This document shows positions 17,310 through 25,620 of a stretch of 48,016 nt of DNA, in pieces. The translations under genes and the position numbers were made by a program. A model generated the notes under the pieces. That model was not told the origin of the DNA and did no database searches. It was given only the letters and a program-made list of their open reading frames with translations. Position 1 is the first letter of the stretch, and the number at the start of each line of letters is the position of its first letter. Location: assembly GCA_945860295.1 (NCBI GenBank), contig CAMAQH010000030.1, positions 1 to 48,016 of the forward strand. The letters run 5' to 3'. The stretch comes from Prosthecobacter debontii (lineage in GTDB: Bacteria; Verrucomicrobiota; Verrucomicrobiia; Verrucomicrobiales; Verrucomicrobiaceae).

Positions 17310-18064
17310 ATGAAAAAAGCCACCTCAGTGCTTCCGGGCATACTCACTCATCCAGGCATGCGCCTCTTGGATACGCGTCTGGTGGAGCAGGTGGCCGATC
17401 TGATGCAAAACACGGCCTTTTTCATCAAAGACGCCTCGGGGCGCTACGTGGTGTTGAATCAATCCCTCGTCGAGCGGCACGGTTTGAAGGAAAAATCCCA
17501 AATGCTCGGCAGGCGGCCCTGCGATGTCTCCCCGGGTGATTACGGCCGCATCCCGACGAGCAGGATGAGCAGGTGCTGCGCACCGGGCGGCCCATCATCG
17601 AGCGGCTGGAGTTGTTTTGGCGCAGGCCCAATGTGCTGGTGTGGGGCATGACAAGCTAGCTGCCCATTCGGGATGAGCGAGGGCAGGTGACGGGGCTCAT
17701 CGGCATCTCAAAAGACCTTGCCTCGCCAGTGGGCCGAGAGGGGCTCACGCAGCGGGTGGCACAGGTGCTTCTCTACCTGGAGACAGCCTATGACTAGACC
17801 GCCAGCCCGTCATCACTGGCGCGGAGAGCAGGCATGCCAGCTGTGCGCTTCGCCCGTGTCATGAAGCGCATCTACGGCATCAGCCCGATGCAGATGATCA
17901 CGAAGGCGCGCATCACCGTCGGCTGCAGGCTGCTGCGTGAGACCGATACCAGCATCGCACAGATCGCGCTCGACTGCGGCTTCGCGGATCATAGCGCGTT
18001 CACGCGGGCCTTTCGGGCTGTCACGAGCTACTCGCCGAGTGAATACTGCAAGCTGACAACCTGA
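17310..18064 (+). pseudogene. broken PAS–AraC-family transcriptional regulator
   Basis: From ATG 17310 the frame encodes a PAS-type start (DLMQNTAFFIKDASGRYVV, LNQSLVERHGL). It loses homology near 17540, where the reading frame shifts by one base. The shifted frame continues the domain (DEQDEQVLRTGRPIIERLE) but is cut by TAG at 17657–17659 and TAG at 17795–17797. It then runs through an intact AraC C-terminal HTH (MKRIYGISPMQMI, IAQIALDCGFADHSAF) to 18064. One frameshift plus two nonsense codons in 750 bases, with clean neighbours, indicates true decay. An intact copy would have sensed a small molecule and controlled a nearby gene, perhaps the glycosidase-like gene 21 bases downstream. Confidence 0.85.
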
Positions 18065-18085
18065 TCGTGTCATCTTGCGTCTGTC

Positions 18086-19354
18086 ATGACCCCACGCGAT
18101 AAATTGCCCATGATTCGCCTGCTCCTCACCTCGCTACCCATTCTATTCATCGCGATCACTCATACCGCTGCGGATGCTGTGGTGGTGAAGATTGTGCCGG
18201 GAGTCGGCATCACGCGAGGTGGCGATCCTTACTTTGTCAAAGGCGCGGCTGGCGATCAGCATCTCGACGATCTGGCGACCACAGGCGGGAATAGCATCCG
18301 CACCTGGACCACGAATGGCCTGGGGCCGATCCTTGATGACGCACAGAAGCGCGGGCTGACGGTTTGCGCGGGCATCTGGCTGGAGCCGGAGTGCAGCTGG
18401 TTCTCCTACGCGAACGTGGAGCACTGTGCCCGACAAACCGCACGCTTGATGAAAGAGGTGACGAAGTTTCGTGATCACCCAGCGCTGCTCTTTTGGGGCC
18501 TCGGCAACGAAGCCGAAGGTGATGGCAACAACGACGATTATTGGAAGCAAATCGAAGTGCTAGCCAAAGCCGTGAAGAAACTCGATCTCGCGCATCCGAC
18601 CTTCACCGCTGTGGCTGGACTTTCGCCGGTAAAATCCAAAGGGCTCAATGCCCACACACCGAGCCTCGACTTCGTTGGCATCAATACCTACGCAGCCCTG
18701 AATGGCCTGAGAAACCATCTAATAAAAGTCGGCTGGAAGCGCCCATGGGTCGTCACTGAATATGGCCCTCGCGGCTTCTGGGAAAGCCCACGCGCCCCAT
18801 GGAATGCACCCATCGAGCAAACCAGTACTGAGAAAGCCAAATTCATCCGCAAAGCCTATGAAACCGCCATTCTTCCAGGCGGTGATTGCTGGGGCGGCTA
18901 CGTATTTCTTTGGGGCCAAAAGCAGGAGGCCACATCCACTTGGTTTGGGATATACACCGAGACCGGTGAATCCACCGCCACACGCGATGTGATGCATGAG
19001 CTATGGAGAGGCCAGCCACCATCTGAGCGTGCTCCAGAGCTGAAAACCATCGTCAGCACTGCTTCGAAAAAGGAGATCGTCGGAGGCAGTGAATTCACCG
19101 CCCAAGGGGAAGCGACTGATCCTGATGGTGACGCGCTCACCTATCACTGGACCGTCACGCCGCAAACAGCAGGCCGTGACTCCAAAGGCAAAGAGCGCAA
19201 GCCCGTGCCACTCGAACTGTGCGTGGTGAAAGCAGAGGCTAACTCCGCCACCTTCCATGCACCCGAAAAGCCAGGAGCCTATCGAGTCCATCTTCGCGTG
19301 ATTGACACGCGCAACCGCGCGGCGACAGGCAACTTCCCGTTCATGGTGAAGTAA
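18086..19354 (+). CDS. secreted glycoside hydrolase-like TIM-barrel protein with Ig-like C-terminus
   Basis: This 422-residue protein has a signal peptide (about 9–30; the start may be the ATG at 18110 rather than 18086). Residues about 35–310 form a clan GH-A-like barrel: the putative acid/base is Glu142 in WGLGNEAEG, with the diagnostic Asn-Glu pair, and the putative nucleophile is Glu225 in VVTEYGPRG. This resembles the catalytic module of GH2 and beta-glucanosyltransferase-like enzymes. Residues about 335–422 form a PKD/cadherin-like domain (ATDPDGDALTYHWTV). It would act on a beta-linked glycan outside the cytoplasm; the substrate cannot be read from sequence. A decayed AraC gene lies upstream and a GntR stub downstream, so it seems to have lost dedicated regulators. 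Confidence 0.78.
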   Translation: MTPRDKLPMIRLLLTSLPILFIAITHTAADAVVVKIVPGVGITRGGDPYFVKGAAGDQHLDDLATTGGNSIRTWTTNGLGPILDDAQKRGLTVCAGIWLEPECSWFSYANVEHCARQTARLMKEVTKFRDHPALLFWGLGNEAEGDGNNDDYWKQIEVLAKAVKKLDLAHPTFTAVAGLSPVKSKGLNAHTPSLDFVGINTYAALNGLRNHLIKVGWKRPWVVTEYGPRGFWESPRAPWNAPIEQTSTEKAKFIRKAYETAILPGGDCWGGYVFLWGQKQEATSTWFGIYTETGESTATRDVMHELWRGQPPSERAPELKTIVSTASKKEIVGGSEFTAQGEATDPDGDALTYHWTVTPQTAGRDSKGKERKPVPLELCVVKAEANSATFHAPEKPGAYRVHLRVIDTRNRAATGNFPFMVK

Positions 19355-19400
19355 CAATAGCCTTCGACAACCTGCCTAGCAGCAGGGCACGCTGTGGCAG

Positions 19401-19556
19401 ATGTCTTTTGTTTCAAAAACGATCGCCTCACAGGTAGCCGATCATTTGCGCAGCGACCTTAAGCAAGGGCGGTGGCAGAGCGAGTTGCCCGGCAGGGATC
19501 AGCTAGCCGTGGGGCTTAACTTGAACCACAAGACTGTCGAAACAGCCCTGCGGTAG
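19401..19556 (+). pseudogene. stub of a GntR-type winged-helix regulator
   Basis: From ATG 19401 a 51-codon frame reads IASQVADHLRSDLKQGRWQ, then SELPGRDQLAVGLNLNHKTV and ETALR before TAG at 19554. This is the DNA-binding helix-turn-helix of a GntR-type regulator of the sort that in Verrucomicrobia is fused to a sugar-binding domain. The expected wing and ligand-binding domain are absent: the next 65 bases contain no long frame and the glutathione peroxidase gene begins on the other strand. It is therefore a truncated remnant. The 19355–19621 gap otherwise holds only the palindrome listed separately. Confidence 0.7.
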
Positions 19557-19566
19557 TCTTCGACGA

Positions 19567-19580
19567 GTAGAAGCTTCTAC
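19567..19580. repeat. 14-bp perfect palindrome
   Basis: GTAGAAGCTTCTAC is its own reverse complement. It lies just after the GntR stub and about 40 bases from the 3' end of the glutathione peroxidase gene. It may be a leftover operator or chance; there is no T-run, so it is not a terminator. Confidence 0.35.
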
Positions 19581-19621
19581 CGCGCAGTCTCCGACTGATG
19601 CATCATGTAGCGACACAAAAC

Positions 19622-20146
19622 TCAAGGTGCACCAAGTGCCTTTTTGACGGCTGCCTCGATGTCACCACCTTCGGGTTCGGCATCGGAGCCAAAGCGGGAA
19701 AAGAGTGAGCCATCTTTACCAATAAGGAATTTTTCAAAATTCCAGGCGACCTCTCCGCCAGTGGTGGTGAGATTTAAAAAGAGCGGATGCTTCTCGGTGC
19801 CGAGAAGTTTTACTTTAGCGAACATCGGGAAGGTGACGCTGTAGCGACTTGTGCAGAAAGTCTTGATATCAGCTTCTGTGCCTGGCTCTTGGCCGCCGAA
19901 GTCGTTGCAGGGGAATCCGAGGATGCTGAATCCCTGTTTGGCATACTTGTCATGCAATGCTTGAAGCCCAGCATACTGGCCAGTGTAGCCGCACTCTGAG
20001 GCGACATTAACAATGAGGACCACTTTGCCTGCATAGTCCTTCAGGCTGGCGTCTTTGCCGTCGATCGTTTTGAGTGAGTGGCTTTGAAGATCAGATGCGG
20101 AAAGGGATGCGGTGGTCATGGCTAGTGCAGCGAGAAGAATTTTCAT
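19622..20146 (-). CDS. secreted cysteine-type glutathione peroxidase-like protein
   Basis: The start at 20146 gives 174 residues with a signal peptide (about 1–18). The active-site tetrad is clear: Cys52 in NVASECGYTGQ, Gln86 in FPCNDFGGQEPG, and Trp135/Asn136 in VAWNFEKF. Cys80 could act as resolving cysteine, which in this family usually means thioredoxin-type reduction rather than glutathione. It reduces peroxides, here in the periplasm. The frame extends upstream to 20218, but those residues precede the signal peptide. It lies 68 bases downstream of the GGQ release-factor-like gene on the same strand and may share its transcript. Confidence 0.9.
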   Translation of the reverse strand: MKILLAALAMTTASLSASDLQSHSLKTIDGKDASLKDYAGKVVLIVNVASECGYTGQYAGLQALHDKYAKQGFSILGFPCNDFGGQEPGTEADIKTFCTSRYSVTFPMFAKVKLLGTEKHPLFLNLTTTGGEVAWNFEKFLIGKDGSLFSRFGSDAEPEGGDIEAAVKKALGAP

Positions 20147-20214
20147 GTGAGTTTGTGGATGATGAGTGAAAAAATAAAACGATCCGACACTCTGATTGGT
20201 CGCATTCGTATTGA

Positions 20215-20613
20215 TCAATCTTCTATGATGCGCCCACGGTTTTTCTTCACCTGGCCGCGACTCTTTTTCTCCTTGAGAATGCGCTGCTTCAGGCCACGCG
20301 GGCGAGGGCGATTTTGGCGTCGGACTTTCTCACGCTCATTCTGCACGGCGAGCTTGGAATCATTGAGGATGGTCTCAAATCGATCACACAGTTCGACTCG
20401 TGCCCAGTGGCGGTTCATGACCTGAGAGCGCTCACGCTGACAGCGGATTTCCACACCGCTGGGGATGTGACGCAGCACCACCGTGGAGGATGTCTTGTTC
20501 ACCTTTTGCCCCCCAGGGCCACTGCCACGGATAAAGTCCTCCTGCAGATCCTCCTCACGGAGTCGGAGTTTTTTCATGCGCTTCGTGAGCGCGTCATCAT
20601 CAGGGAGCGGCAT
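20215..20613 (-). CDS. ArfB/RF-1-like peptidyl-tRNA hydrolase (GGQ protein)
   Basis: This 132-residue protein consists of the GGQ domain of class I release factors without codon-recognition domains. GSGPGGQKVNKTSS (about 31–44) carries the catalytic GGQ, followed by VVLRHIPSGVEIRCQRERSQ and a long Lys/Arg-rich C-terminal tail (REKVRRQNRPRPRG, KEKKSRGQVKKNRGR). That layout is typical of ArfB/YaeJ ribosome-rescue factors, whose basic tail probes the empty mRNA channel of stalled ribosomes. The name ArfB is a family-level assignment; a PrfH-like role is less likely because of the tail. It is divergent from the pseudouridine synthase gene, with a 75-base shared upstream region. Confidence 0.85.
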   Translation of the reverse strand: MPLPDDDALTKRMKKLRLREEDLQEDFIRGSGPGGQKVNKTSSTVVLRHIPSGVEIRCQRERSQVMNRHWARVELCDRFETILNDSKLAVQNEREKVRRQNRPRPRGLKQRILKEKKSRGQVKKNRGRIIED

Positions 20614-20688
20614 GGGAAGATGTGGGCAGGACTGCGCGCTGGGTCAACGGCCAAGGTGGGTTTCGCAAACCCTTTGCTTTGATAGGCC

Positions 20689-21603
20689 ATGCGTGAGATG
20701 AACCACGACTTCTTTTCCATGACGCCGACCAAGACTGTTACCACTCCTCAGCCGCTGCTGGCTTTTTTAATCGCCACCTGGCCTGAGGTGAAGCGCACGA
20801 AGGTGAAGCAGTGGCTTAAGTATGATGGCGTTTACGTCAATGATAAGGTCGTGACGCAGCATGATCACGAGCTGAGCGTCGGTGACTTGGTCAGCATCCA
20901 GCCGACAAAGGCACCAGCACCGACGCCGGATTTACCTGATGGAATGCGTGTGCTGTATGAGGATGTGGACATCATCGTGATCAATAAGCCGGTGAATCTA
21001 CTGACGATCGCGACTGAGACAGAGCAGGACCGCACGGCGTATAATGCGATTACGCTCTATGTGCGGGATCGCGCGCGCACTGGCATGGCACGCATATGGG
21101 TAGTGCATCGCCTGGATCGTGAAACGTCGGGCGTGCTGCTTTTTGCCAAGACTGAAGAGGCTAAGGAGACGCTGCAGGCCAACTGGCAAGATTATGAAAA
21201 GCGCTACTTGGCTCTCGTGGAAGGCAAGCTGCCGGCCAGCATCGGCACGCTGCGTGCGCACATTGATGAAAGTCAGCCGCACCGCGTTTTTACCCATGTT
21301 TCTGCTGGGCCTGGAACTAGGGAAGCGATCACCAACTACCGCGTGCTGCGTCAGGGAATGGGGCGCACGCTCCTGGAGTTGATTTTAGAAACGGGGCGGC
21401 GTCATCAGATCCGCGTGCAGCTCGCTGAGATCGGCTGCCCGATCGTGGGCGACAAGAAATATGGCGCGCTGTCGAACCCCGTTCGGCGTGTGGCACTGCA
21501 CTCTACGCTGCTCAAGATTCAGCATCCGCAAACGGGCAAAGACATGGTCTTTGAATCACCACTGCCTGACGTTTTGGTCAGGCTTTTGCCAAGCTCAGTG
21601 TGA
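20689..21603 (+). CDS. RluA-family pseudouridine synthase with S4 domain
   Basis: This 304-residue protein has an N-terminal S4 RNA-binding domain (about 22–70) and a catalytic domain with VVHRLDRETSGVLLFAKT, where Asp143 is the catalytic aspartate of RluA/RluC/RluD enzymes. The C-terminal blocks ETGRRHQIRVQLAEIGCPI and GDKKYG are also family hallmarks. It isomerises uridine to pseudouridine in rRNA or tRNA; the exact target cannot be told from sequence. The start is ATG 20689; ATG 20698 or 20719 are possible and would still leave the S4 domain whole. Confidence 0.9.
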   Translation: MREMNHDFFSMTPTKTVTTPQPLLAFLIATWPEVKRTKVKQWLKYDGVYVNDKVVTQHDHELSVGDLVSIQPTKAPAPTPDLPDGMRVLYEDVDIIVINKPVNLLTIATETEQDRTAYNAITLYVRDRARTGMARIWVVHRLDRETSGVLLFAKTEEAKETLQANWQDYEKRYLALVEGKLPASIGTLRAHIDESQPHRVFTHVSAGPGTREAITNYRVLRQGMGRTLLELILETGRRHQIRVQLAEIGCPIVGDKKYGALSNPVRRVALHSTLLKIQHPQTGKDMVFESPLPDVLVRLLPSSV

Positions 21604-21608
21604 ACTAT

Positions 21609-22108
21609 TCAATCTCTGCCCAGTGCGTGCTTCACGATGCGCTCGGCGTGAGTGATTGGCAGTGAGTAGTGCCATCGTTCTCAAGCCAGTGCGTGGTAAC
21701 TTGAGGCATAACTTCGGCGAGTTGCTGGCTGTACTTCCAAGAGATGTTGCGATCTTCTTTGCCATGCCAGAGATGGATGAGCGGTGTGATGGAGCTGATT
21801 TCAAAACCCCACTCGAGGAGATAGATGTCAGCATCTGCGATGATCATGCGCGGCCCCCTGCGCAGTGCCTACATGATGCCGCTGCGCAAGACACTGAAGA
21901 TGTGTGGATCAGAGAGCACTCGACGATCTTCACTGCCGAGCATGTTCATAAACCACTTTAGAGGAGCCTTATTTGGCTGACCGCTAGAGCTAGTTTTACC
22001 CACTCGAAGTACGGGTTCGAGTATGGAAGGGAAAGCGTGGCGCAGCTTGATCATCAATCGGTAGGGCCAGAACATGAGGTCATAACCGATAAGGGTCAGC
22101 GGCGGTAC
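21609..22108 (-). pseudogene. C-terminal remnant of an alpha/beta hydrolase
   Basis: Read on the minus strand, a frame from about 22108 encodes VPPLTLIGYDLMFWPYRLM and more of a hydrolase cap region. It meets TAG at 21869–21871 in frame, resumes with IADADIYLLEWGFEI and LIHLWHGKEDRNIS, which holds the likely catalytic Asp, and reaches ENDG near 21672. There one missing base shifts the frame: restoring it gives HYSLPITHAERIVKHALGRD ending at TGA 21609–21611, with the catalytic His. The N-terminal half with the nucleophile elbow is absent, replaced by the end of the LOG-family gene. So the gene is truncated, nonsense-mutated and frameshifted. It fills the gap 21604–22129. Confidence 0.82.
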
Positions 22109-22129
22109 GCCGCAGCATATTGTAGCTTA

Positions 22130-22972
22130 TCAGAGACTTTTTTCGCCCAGTAAGATGCTGCTACTAGGGAGTGCATCATGGCGCAGACCGAACTGCTTCA
22201 CTGCTTTCTCCTGCAAGTGCGCGATTGCTTCATCGACGCTGTCGGTCCAGCAGATGAGATCAATGTCTTCTGGACTTATCGTGCTGCCTTTCACCATGTG
22301 ATCGATCAGCCCACGCATCTCTGACCAGAACTCCGTGCCCATGACCACGACTGGGAAGTTACGCACCTTTCTTGTCTGGATGAGTGTGAGCGCTTCAAAC
22401 ATCTCATCAAGCGTGCCGAAGCCGCCGGGCATGATGATGAATCCGTAGCTGTATTTGCTGAGCATGACTTTGCGCACAAAGAAGTAATCCATCGTCACCC
22501 AGCGATCGAGATACGGATTGTGCTTCTGCTCAAAAGGCAATCGGATGTTACAGCCCACGCTGCGTCCTCCAACATCCTTTGCCCCACGATTGGCGGCCTC
22601 CATGATGCCTGGGCCACCGCCAGTCATCACGGTGAATCCCAGCTTGGCAATCGCAGCACCCATTTGCCGTGCAAGGATGTAATAAGGGTGATCTTCTTCA
22701 AATCTCGCTGATCCAAAGACCGTGATGCAGGGCCCCACAAAGTGCAGCGCACGGAATCCAGCGAGGAACTCCCGCGCTACGCCAAATATTAGCATTAACT
22801 CTTTAAGTCGGCGATTCGGGCCATGCAAAAGAGCACGATCCACGAGCTGCCCGCAGAAGATGGCCTCTTCCTGTTTCGCCTCCGGCGTTGTCACATGCAG
22901 ATCGACGATCGGCATCGAGCCAGAGATCATATCGCTCGTTTTATCTTGGAGAGGCGTGTTCGGAGTAGGCAT
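22130..22972 (-). CDS. LOG-family protein (cytokinin-type nucleotide phosphoribohydrolase fold)
   Basis: The start at 22972 gives 280 residues. The two signature motifs are present: GGGPGIMEAANRGA and PGGFGTLDEMFE, which form the nucleotide site of LOG proteins that cleave nucleoside 5'-monophosphates to base and ribose 5-phosphate. ITVFGSARF marks the Rossmann start. Bacterial members act on AMP-like nucleotides; the physiological substrate here is unknown. About 85 residues precede the core domain, somewhat longer than minimal LOG proteins. The frame extends to 23014, but MPTPNTP at 22972 is preferred. It diverges from the yidB-like gene across about 125 bases in which no clear regulatory site is seen. 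Confidence 0.85.
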   Translation of the reverse strand: MPTPNTPLQDKTSDMISGSMPIVDLHVTTPEAKQEEAIFCGQLVDRALLHGPNRRLKELMLIFGVAREFLAGFRALHFVGPCITVFGSARFEEDHPYYILARQMGAAIAKLGFTVMTGGGPGIMEAANRGAKDVGGRSVGCNIRLPFEQKHNPYLDRWVTMDYFFVRKVMLSKYSYGFIIMPGGFGTLDEMFEALTLIQTRKVRNFPVVVMGTEFWSEMRGLIDHMVKGSTISPEDIDLICWTDSVDEAIAHLQEKAVKQFGLRHDALPSSSILLGEKSL

Positions 22973-23098
22973 GTTGGTTGTTCGACAACTCAGGCGGTAA
23001 AGATTCAAAATCAATCACGCTGCCGAAATGTTTTCCAAATCGACTACCTCTAGCAGTCATTGATTGACTTCCGCATCAAGTCCAACACGATCGGCTCC

Positions 23099-23539
23099 AT
23101 GGGACTCTTCGACACACTCGCAAAACAAGCCATTGGCAGCCTTCTCGGAGGAGCCGGCAACAGTAACCCACAAGGTGATCTGCTATCAGGCCTGCTAAGT
23201 CAGGCAGGCGGGCTTTCTGGACTCATGGACAAGTTCAATCAAGCGGGCCTGAAAGATGCTTTTTCTTCATGGGTCGGCACGGGTGAAAACCAAGCCGTGC
23301 GCCCCGATCAATTGCAGCAAGCACTGGGTTCAGATGCTATCGCAGGGCTTGCCAGCAAAGTCGGACTCGATGTTAAAACGGTGCTGCCACTGCTCTCACA
23401 ATTCTTGCCTCAGATTATCGACAAGCTCACGCCCAACGGAGCCGTGGATAATTCAAATCCAAGTGCTGATCAGCTTCAAAATGTCGTGGCCAGTGTCATG
23501 AAAGGTGGCCTGAGCAGCCTCTTCAGCGGTAAGGCATAG
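23099..23539 (+). CDS. YidB-like DUF937 protein
   Basis: ATG 23099 gives 146 residues starting MGLFDTLAKQAIGSLLGG, the typical opening of YidB/DUF937 proteins. The rest is a helical domain with SQAGGLSGLMDKFNQAGL and DAIAGLASKVGLDVKTVLP stretches, also standard for the family. No enzyme activity is established for YidB; it is a cytoplasmic helical protein. The frame begins at 23060, but homology starts at 23099. The next gene begins four bases after its stop, so the two are co-transcribed. Confidence 0.85.
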   Translation: MGLFDTLAKQAIGSLLGGAGNSNPQGDLLSGLLSQAGGLSGLMDKFNQAGLKDAFSSWVGTGENQAVRPDQLQQALGSDAIAGLASKVGLDVKTVLPLLSQFLPQIIDKLTPNGAVDNSNPSADQLQNVVASVMKGGLSSLFSGKA

Positions 23540-23542
23540 GCC

Positions 23543-24580
23543 ATGTCTGCAGACGTCCAAATCACCAAGCGGAAAGTATTTCTCCCCCTCTCGGAGGAGT
23601 TGGAAACATATCTCGATCAGTTTGGCAGGCGCTTCTCCCTGCCGGCCAGTTACCAGGACCTGCGTAACTTCACCGAAAGTTACCCGCTTGATGACAAGGA
23701 TGGCAATCCCACCCACTGGTCGAGCGTACTTTATCCGCGTGAGGTTCAGCAGGAACTCTACCCGCGACTCACCAGCATTTACTCGCTACTTCGCACGGGT
23801 GATCTAAAAGCTGTGCCGCATCTTTTTGTCGAGCGTGTGGACTACTGTGAATTTGGTAACTCGCGGCCATTCCGTGTGCGTGTCGTGAATGAATACAATG
23901 ATAACTACGACCACTTCTATGTAAAGACGGCAGATGCTTCACGGGTCTATGGCTTGGAGCTGGAGCACTTACTTTCACCGAATCGCATCAACTACCTGGC
24001 GCATGGCAGCACGCTGGTGGAAGAGCATATTGCGGGCGTGCCAGGTGATGTATTTATCCGCGACTATCTGGAGCGTACTGACGTGAATAAAGTCCGCATC
24101 GCCAAAGAGTTTGTGAAATTCAGTGAGCGCTGTTTCATCCGCCTACTCGGAGACATGCGCAGTTACAACTACGTCATCGACATCACGCCCGACTTTGAAG
24201 ACGTGCAGTATCGAGTCCGCGCTATCGACTTTGATCAGCAGAGCTATGAGGGGCGACGCAGCATTTACCTGCCGCAGTTTTTTAAAGAGAATAATCCTGT
24301 GGTCTGGCTCTGCTCCACCTGTCTAAACTTGCCCACCATGCAGCAGTATCAGGAAGAAGAGCGCAGCCTCATCGCTCGCCGCTACATCAGTGAGCACCAG
24401 CGCATCACCACGCTGCTGACTTGCATGAAAGCCAATCCGTGTGAGCCTATCGAAAAGGTGAACCAGCTTGCTCAGGAGTTGGCTGACTATCACCACACAG
24501 ATGTCTTTGATTCCTGCGACTCCATGGGCAGCATCGTTGAGCGAAATCTCGAAGTCATGCTCGGCAGACACACTGCTTGA
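23543..24580 (+). CDS. unknown protein with protein-kinase/APH-like motifs
   Basis: I do not recognise a named family for this 345-residue cytoplasmic protein. It does contain, in order and at kinase-like spacing: a lysine in a beta strand (FYVKTA, Lys128), an acidic helix after it (YGLELEHLL, Glu139/Glu141), a possible hinge (VEEHIAGVPGD), a catalytic-loop-like GDMRSYNYVI (Asp204, Asn209) and a metal-site-like RAIDFDQQS (Asp229). This resembles the aminoglycoside-phosphotransferase/kinase fold. There is no glycine-rich loop, signal peptide or transmembrane helix. It follows the yidB-like gene by four bases. A kinase or pseudokinase role is inference from motifs alone. Confidence 0.55.
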   Translation: MSADVQITKRKVFLPLSEELETYLDQFGRRFSLPASYQDLRNFTESYPLDDKDGNPTHWSSVLYPREVQQELYPRLTSIYSLLRTGDLKAVPHLFVERVDYCEFGNSRPFRVRVVNEYNDNYDHFYVKTADASRVYGLELEHLLSPNRINYLAHGSTLVEEHIAGVPGDVFIRDYLERTDVNKVRIAKEFVKFSERCFIRLLGDMRSYNYVIDITPDFEDVQYRVRAIDFDQQSYEGRRSIYLPQFFKENNPVVWLCSTCLNLPTMQQYQEEERSLIARRYISEHQRITTLLTCMKANPCEPIEKVNQLAQELADYHHTDVFDSCDSMGSIVERNLEVMLGRHTA

Positions 24581-24591
24581 GGTAACTGAGA

Positions 24592-25071
24592 TCAGCAGCT
24601 CGTCGTCACACGCTGCGCGAGTTTGACGGCATGAGGGATGGCACCTAGCACGAAACTCAGGCACTCCACTGCGCCCTGAGGTTTTCCGGGTAAGGCGATG
24701 ACCAAGGAGCGCTGAACAACTGCGGCTAGACTGCGTGAGAGGATCGCATTTGGCATGATGTCCAGGGACTTCATGCGCATGACTTCACCAAAGCCGGGTA
24801 GCTCCACGCGCATGATGCCACGGATCGCCTCAGGCGTCATATCCCGCTCAGCGATGCCAGTGCCACCGGTGGTTAGGATGAGTCCGCAGCCCTGAGTTGA
24901 GAGGGATTGGATGGCTTGCTGAATAGCAGCTAGCTCGTCTGGCACGATGACCTCAGCCTGAACTTGCCAGCCGTAGCCGTCAACCGCGCTGCGTAAAGCT
25001 GGGCCGCCGAGGTCTTCATAGATGCCTTGGCTTGCGCGGTCTGAAATGGTGATGATACCAACGAGGAGCAT
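24592..25071 (-). CDS. MoaB/Mog-type molybdopterin adenylyltransferase-like protein
   Basis: This 159-residue protein of the MogA/MoaB fold begins GIITISDRASQGIYEDLGG and has the substrate-binding motif LTTGGTGIAERDMTPEA, then SRSLAAVVQRSLVIALPGKP, all standard for the family. Members adenylylate molybdopterin on the way to molybdenum cofactor. No other Moco gene is in the window. It is the last gene of a minus-strand set with a lipoprotein and a PQQ-type propeller protein (spacings of about 20 bases) and converges on the kinase-like gene. Whether it is MogA-like (active) or MoaB-like (sometimes inactive) is not decided. Confidence 0.88.
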   Translation of the reverse strand: MLLVGIITISDRASQGIYEDLGGPALRSAVDGYGWQVQAEVIVPDELAAIQQAIQSLSTQGCGLILTTGGTGIAERDMTPEAIRGIMRVELPGFGEVMRMKSLDIMPNAILSRSLAAVVQRSLVIALPGKPQGAVECLSFVLGAIPHAVKLAQRVTTSC

Positions 25072-25090
25072 AGAATACGGAGAGCTAGAG

Positions 25091-25600
25091 TTACTTCACC
25101 ACAGGCTCTAGATCGCCAAGATTTGGCTGCGGTTCTGGAGTTGGCGTGGTGGGTGCTGCTGGAGTCGAAGTAGGCGATGGCAAATTTGTCGGAATGAGTG
25201 GCAACTCGGGCATGACCAAAGATCGAGATGGCGAGACCGGTGGCGCAACAACAGGCGTGGGCGCAGGCGCCGGAGGCACGGCCGTCCGAGAGGCCAGAAG
25301 CACGAGGCTGGACACCGTTGGCTGCCCCTCTTTGATGTCAGCAGTCAGGTAGTGCCCCTTACGCTCAGGAGACAGGGCGAGCTTACTTTTTTTGCCATCG
25401 GCACTCACTGATGTGAGCTCAGTTCCAGCACTGATTTCGGGCATCTGCTCGCAGCGGATGAGCACGTAGTTCTGCTCCGGATTCACCATCTCGATCATTC
25501 CGATCAGGGTCGCTTGTCCAGTGGGCACAGGCTTCTTTTTCTTTGAGGCACAGCTCGGAATCAGCAGGCACAAAGGCAGTAAAAGCAGCAAGAGTTTCAT
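25091..25600 (-). CDS. small predicted lipoprotein with Pro-rich tail
   Basis: This 169-residue protein has a short hydrophobic signal ending in IPSC (lipobox, Cys about 17), followed by ASKKKK. A compact beta-rich domain (about 28–105) contains MVNPEQNYVLIRC and LALSPERKGHYLTADI. The rest is Pro/Thr/Ala-rich low complexity (about 110–160), probably a flexible spacer. No function is recognised. Lys residues just after the cysteine favour membrane anchoring over diffusion. It sits 20 bases downstream of the PQQ-type propeller gene and 19 upstream of the MoaB/Mog gene on the same strand. Confidence 0.6.
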   Translation of the reverse strand: MKLLLLLLPLCLLIPSCASKKKKPVPTGQATLIGMIEMVNPEQNYVLIRCEQMPEISAGTELTSVSADGKKSKLALSPERKGHYLTADIKEGQPTVSSLVLLASRTAVPPAPAPTPVVAPPVSPSRSLVMPELPLIPTNLPSPTSTPAAPTTPTPEPQPNLGDLEPVVK

Positions 25601-25620
25601 GGGTGTGACATCAGGCCAAT

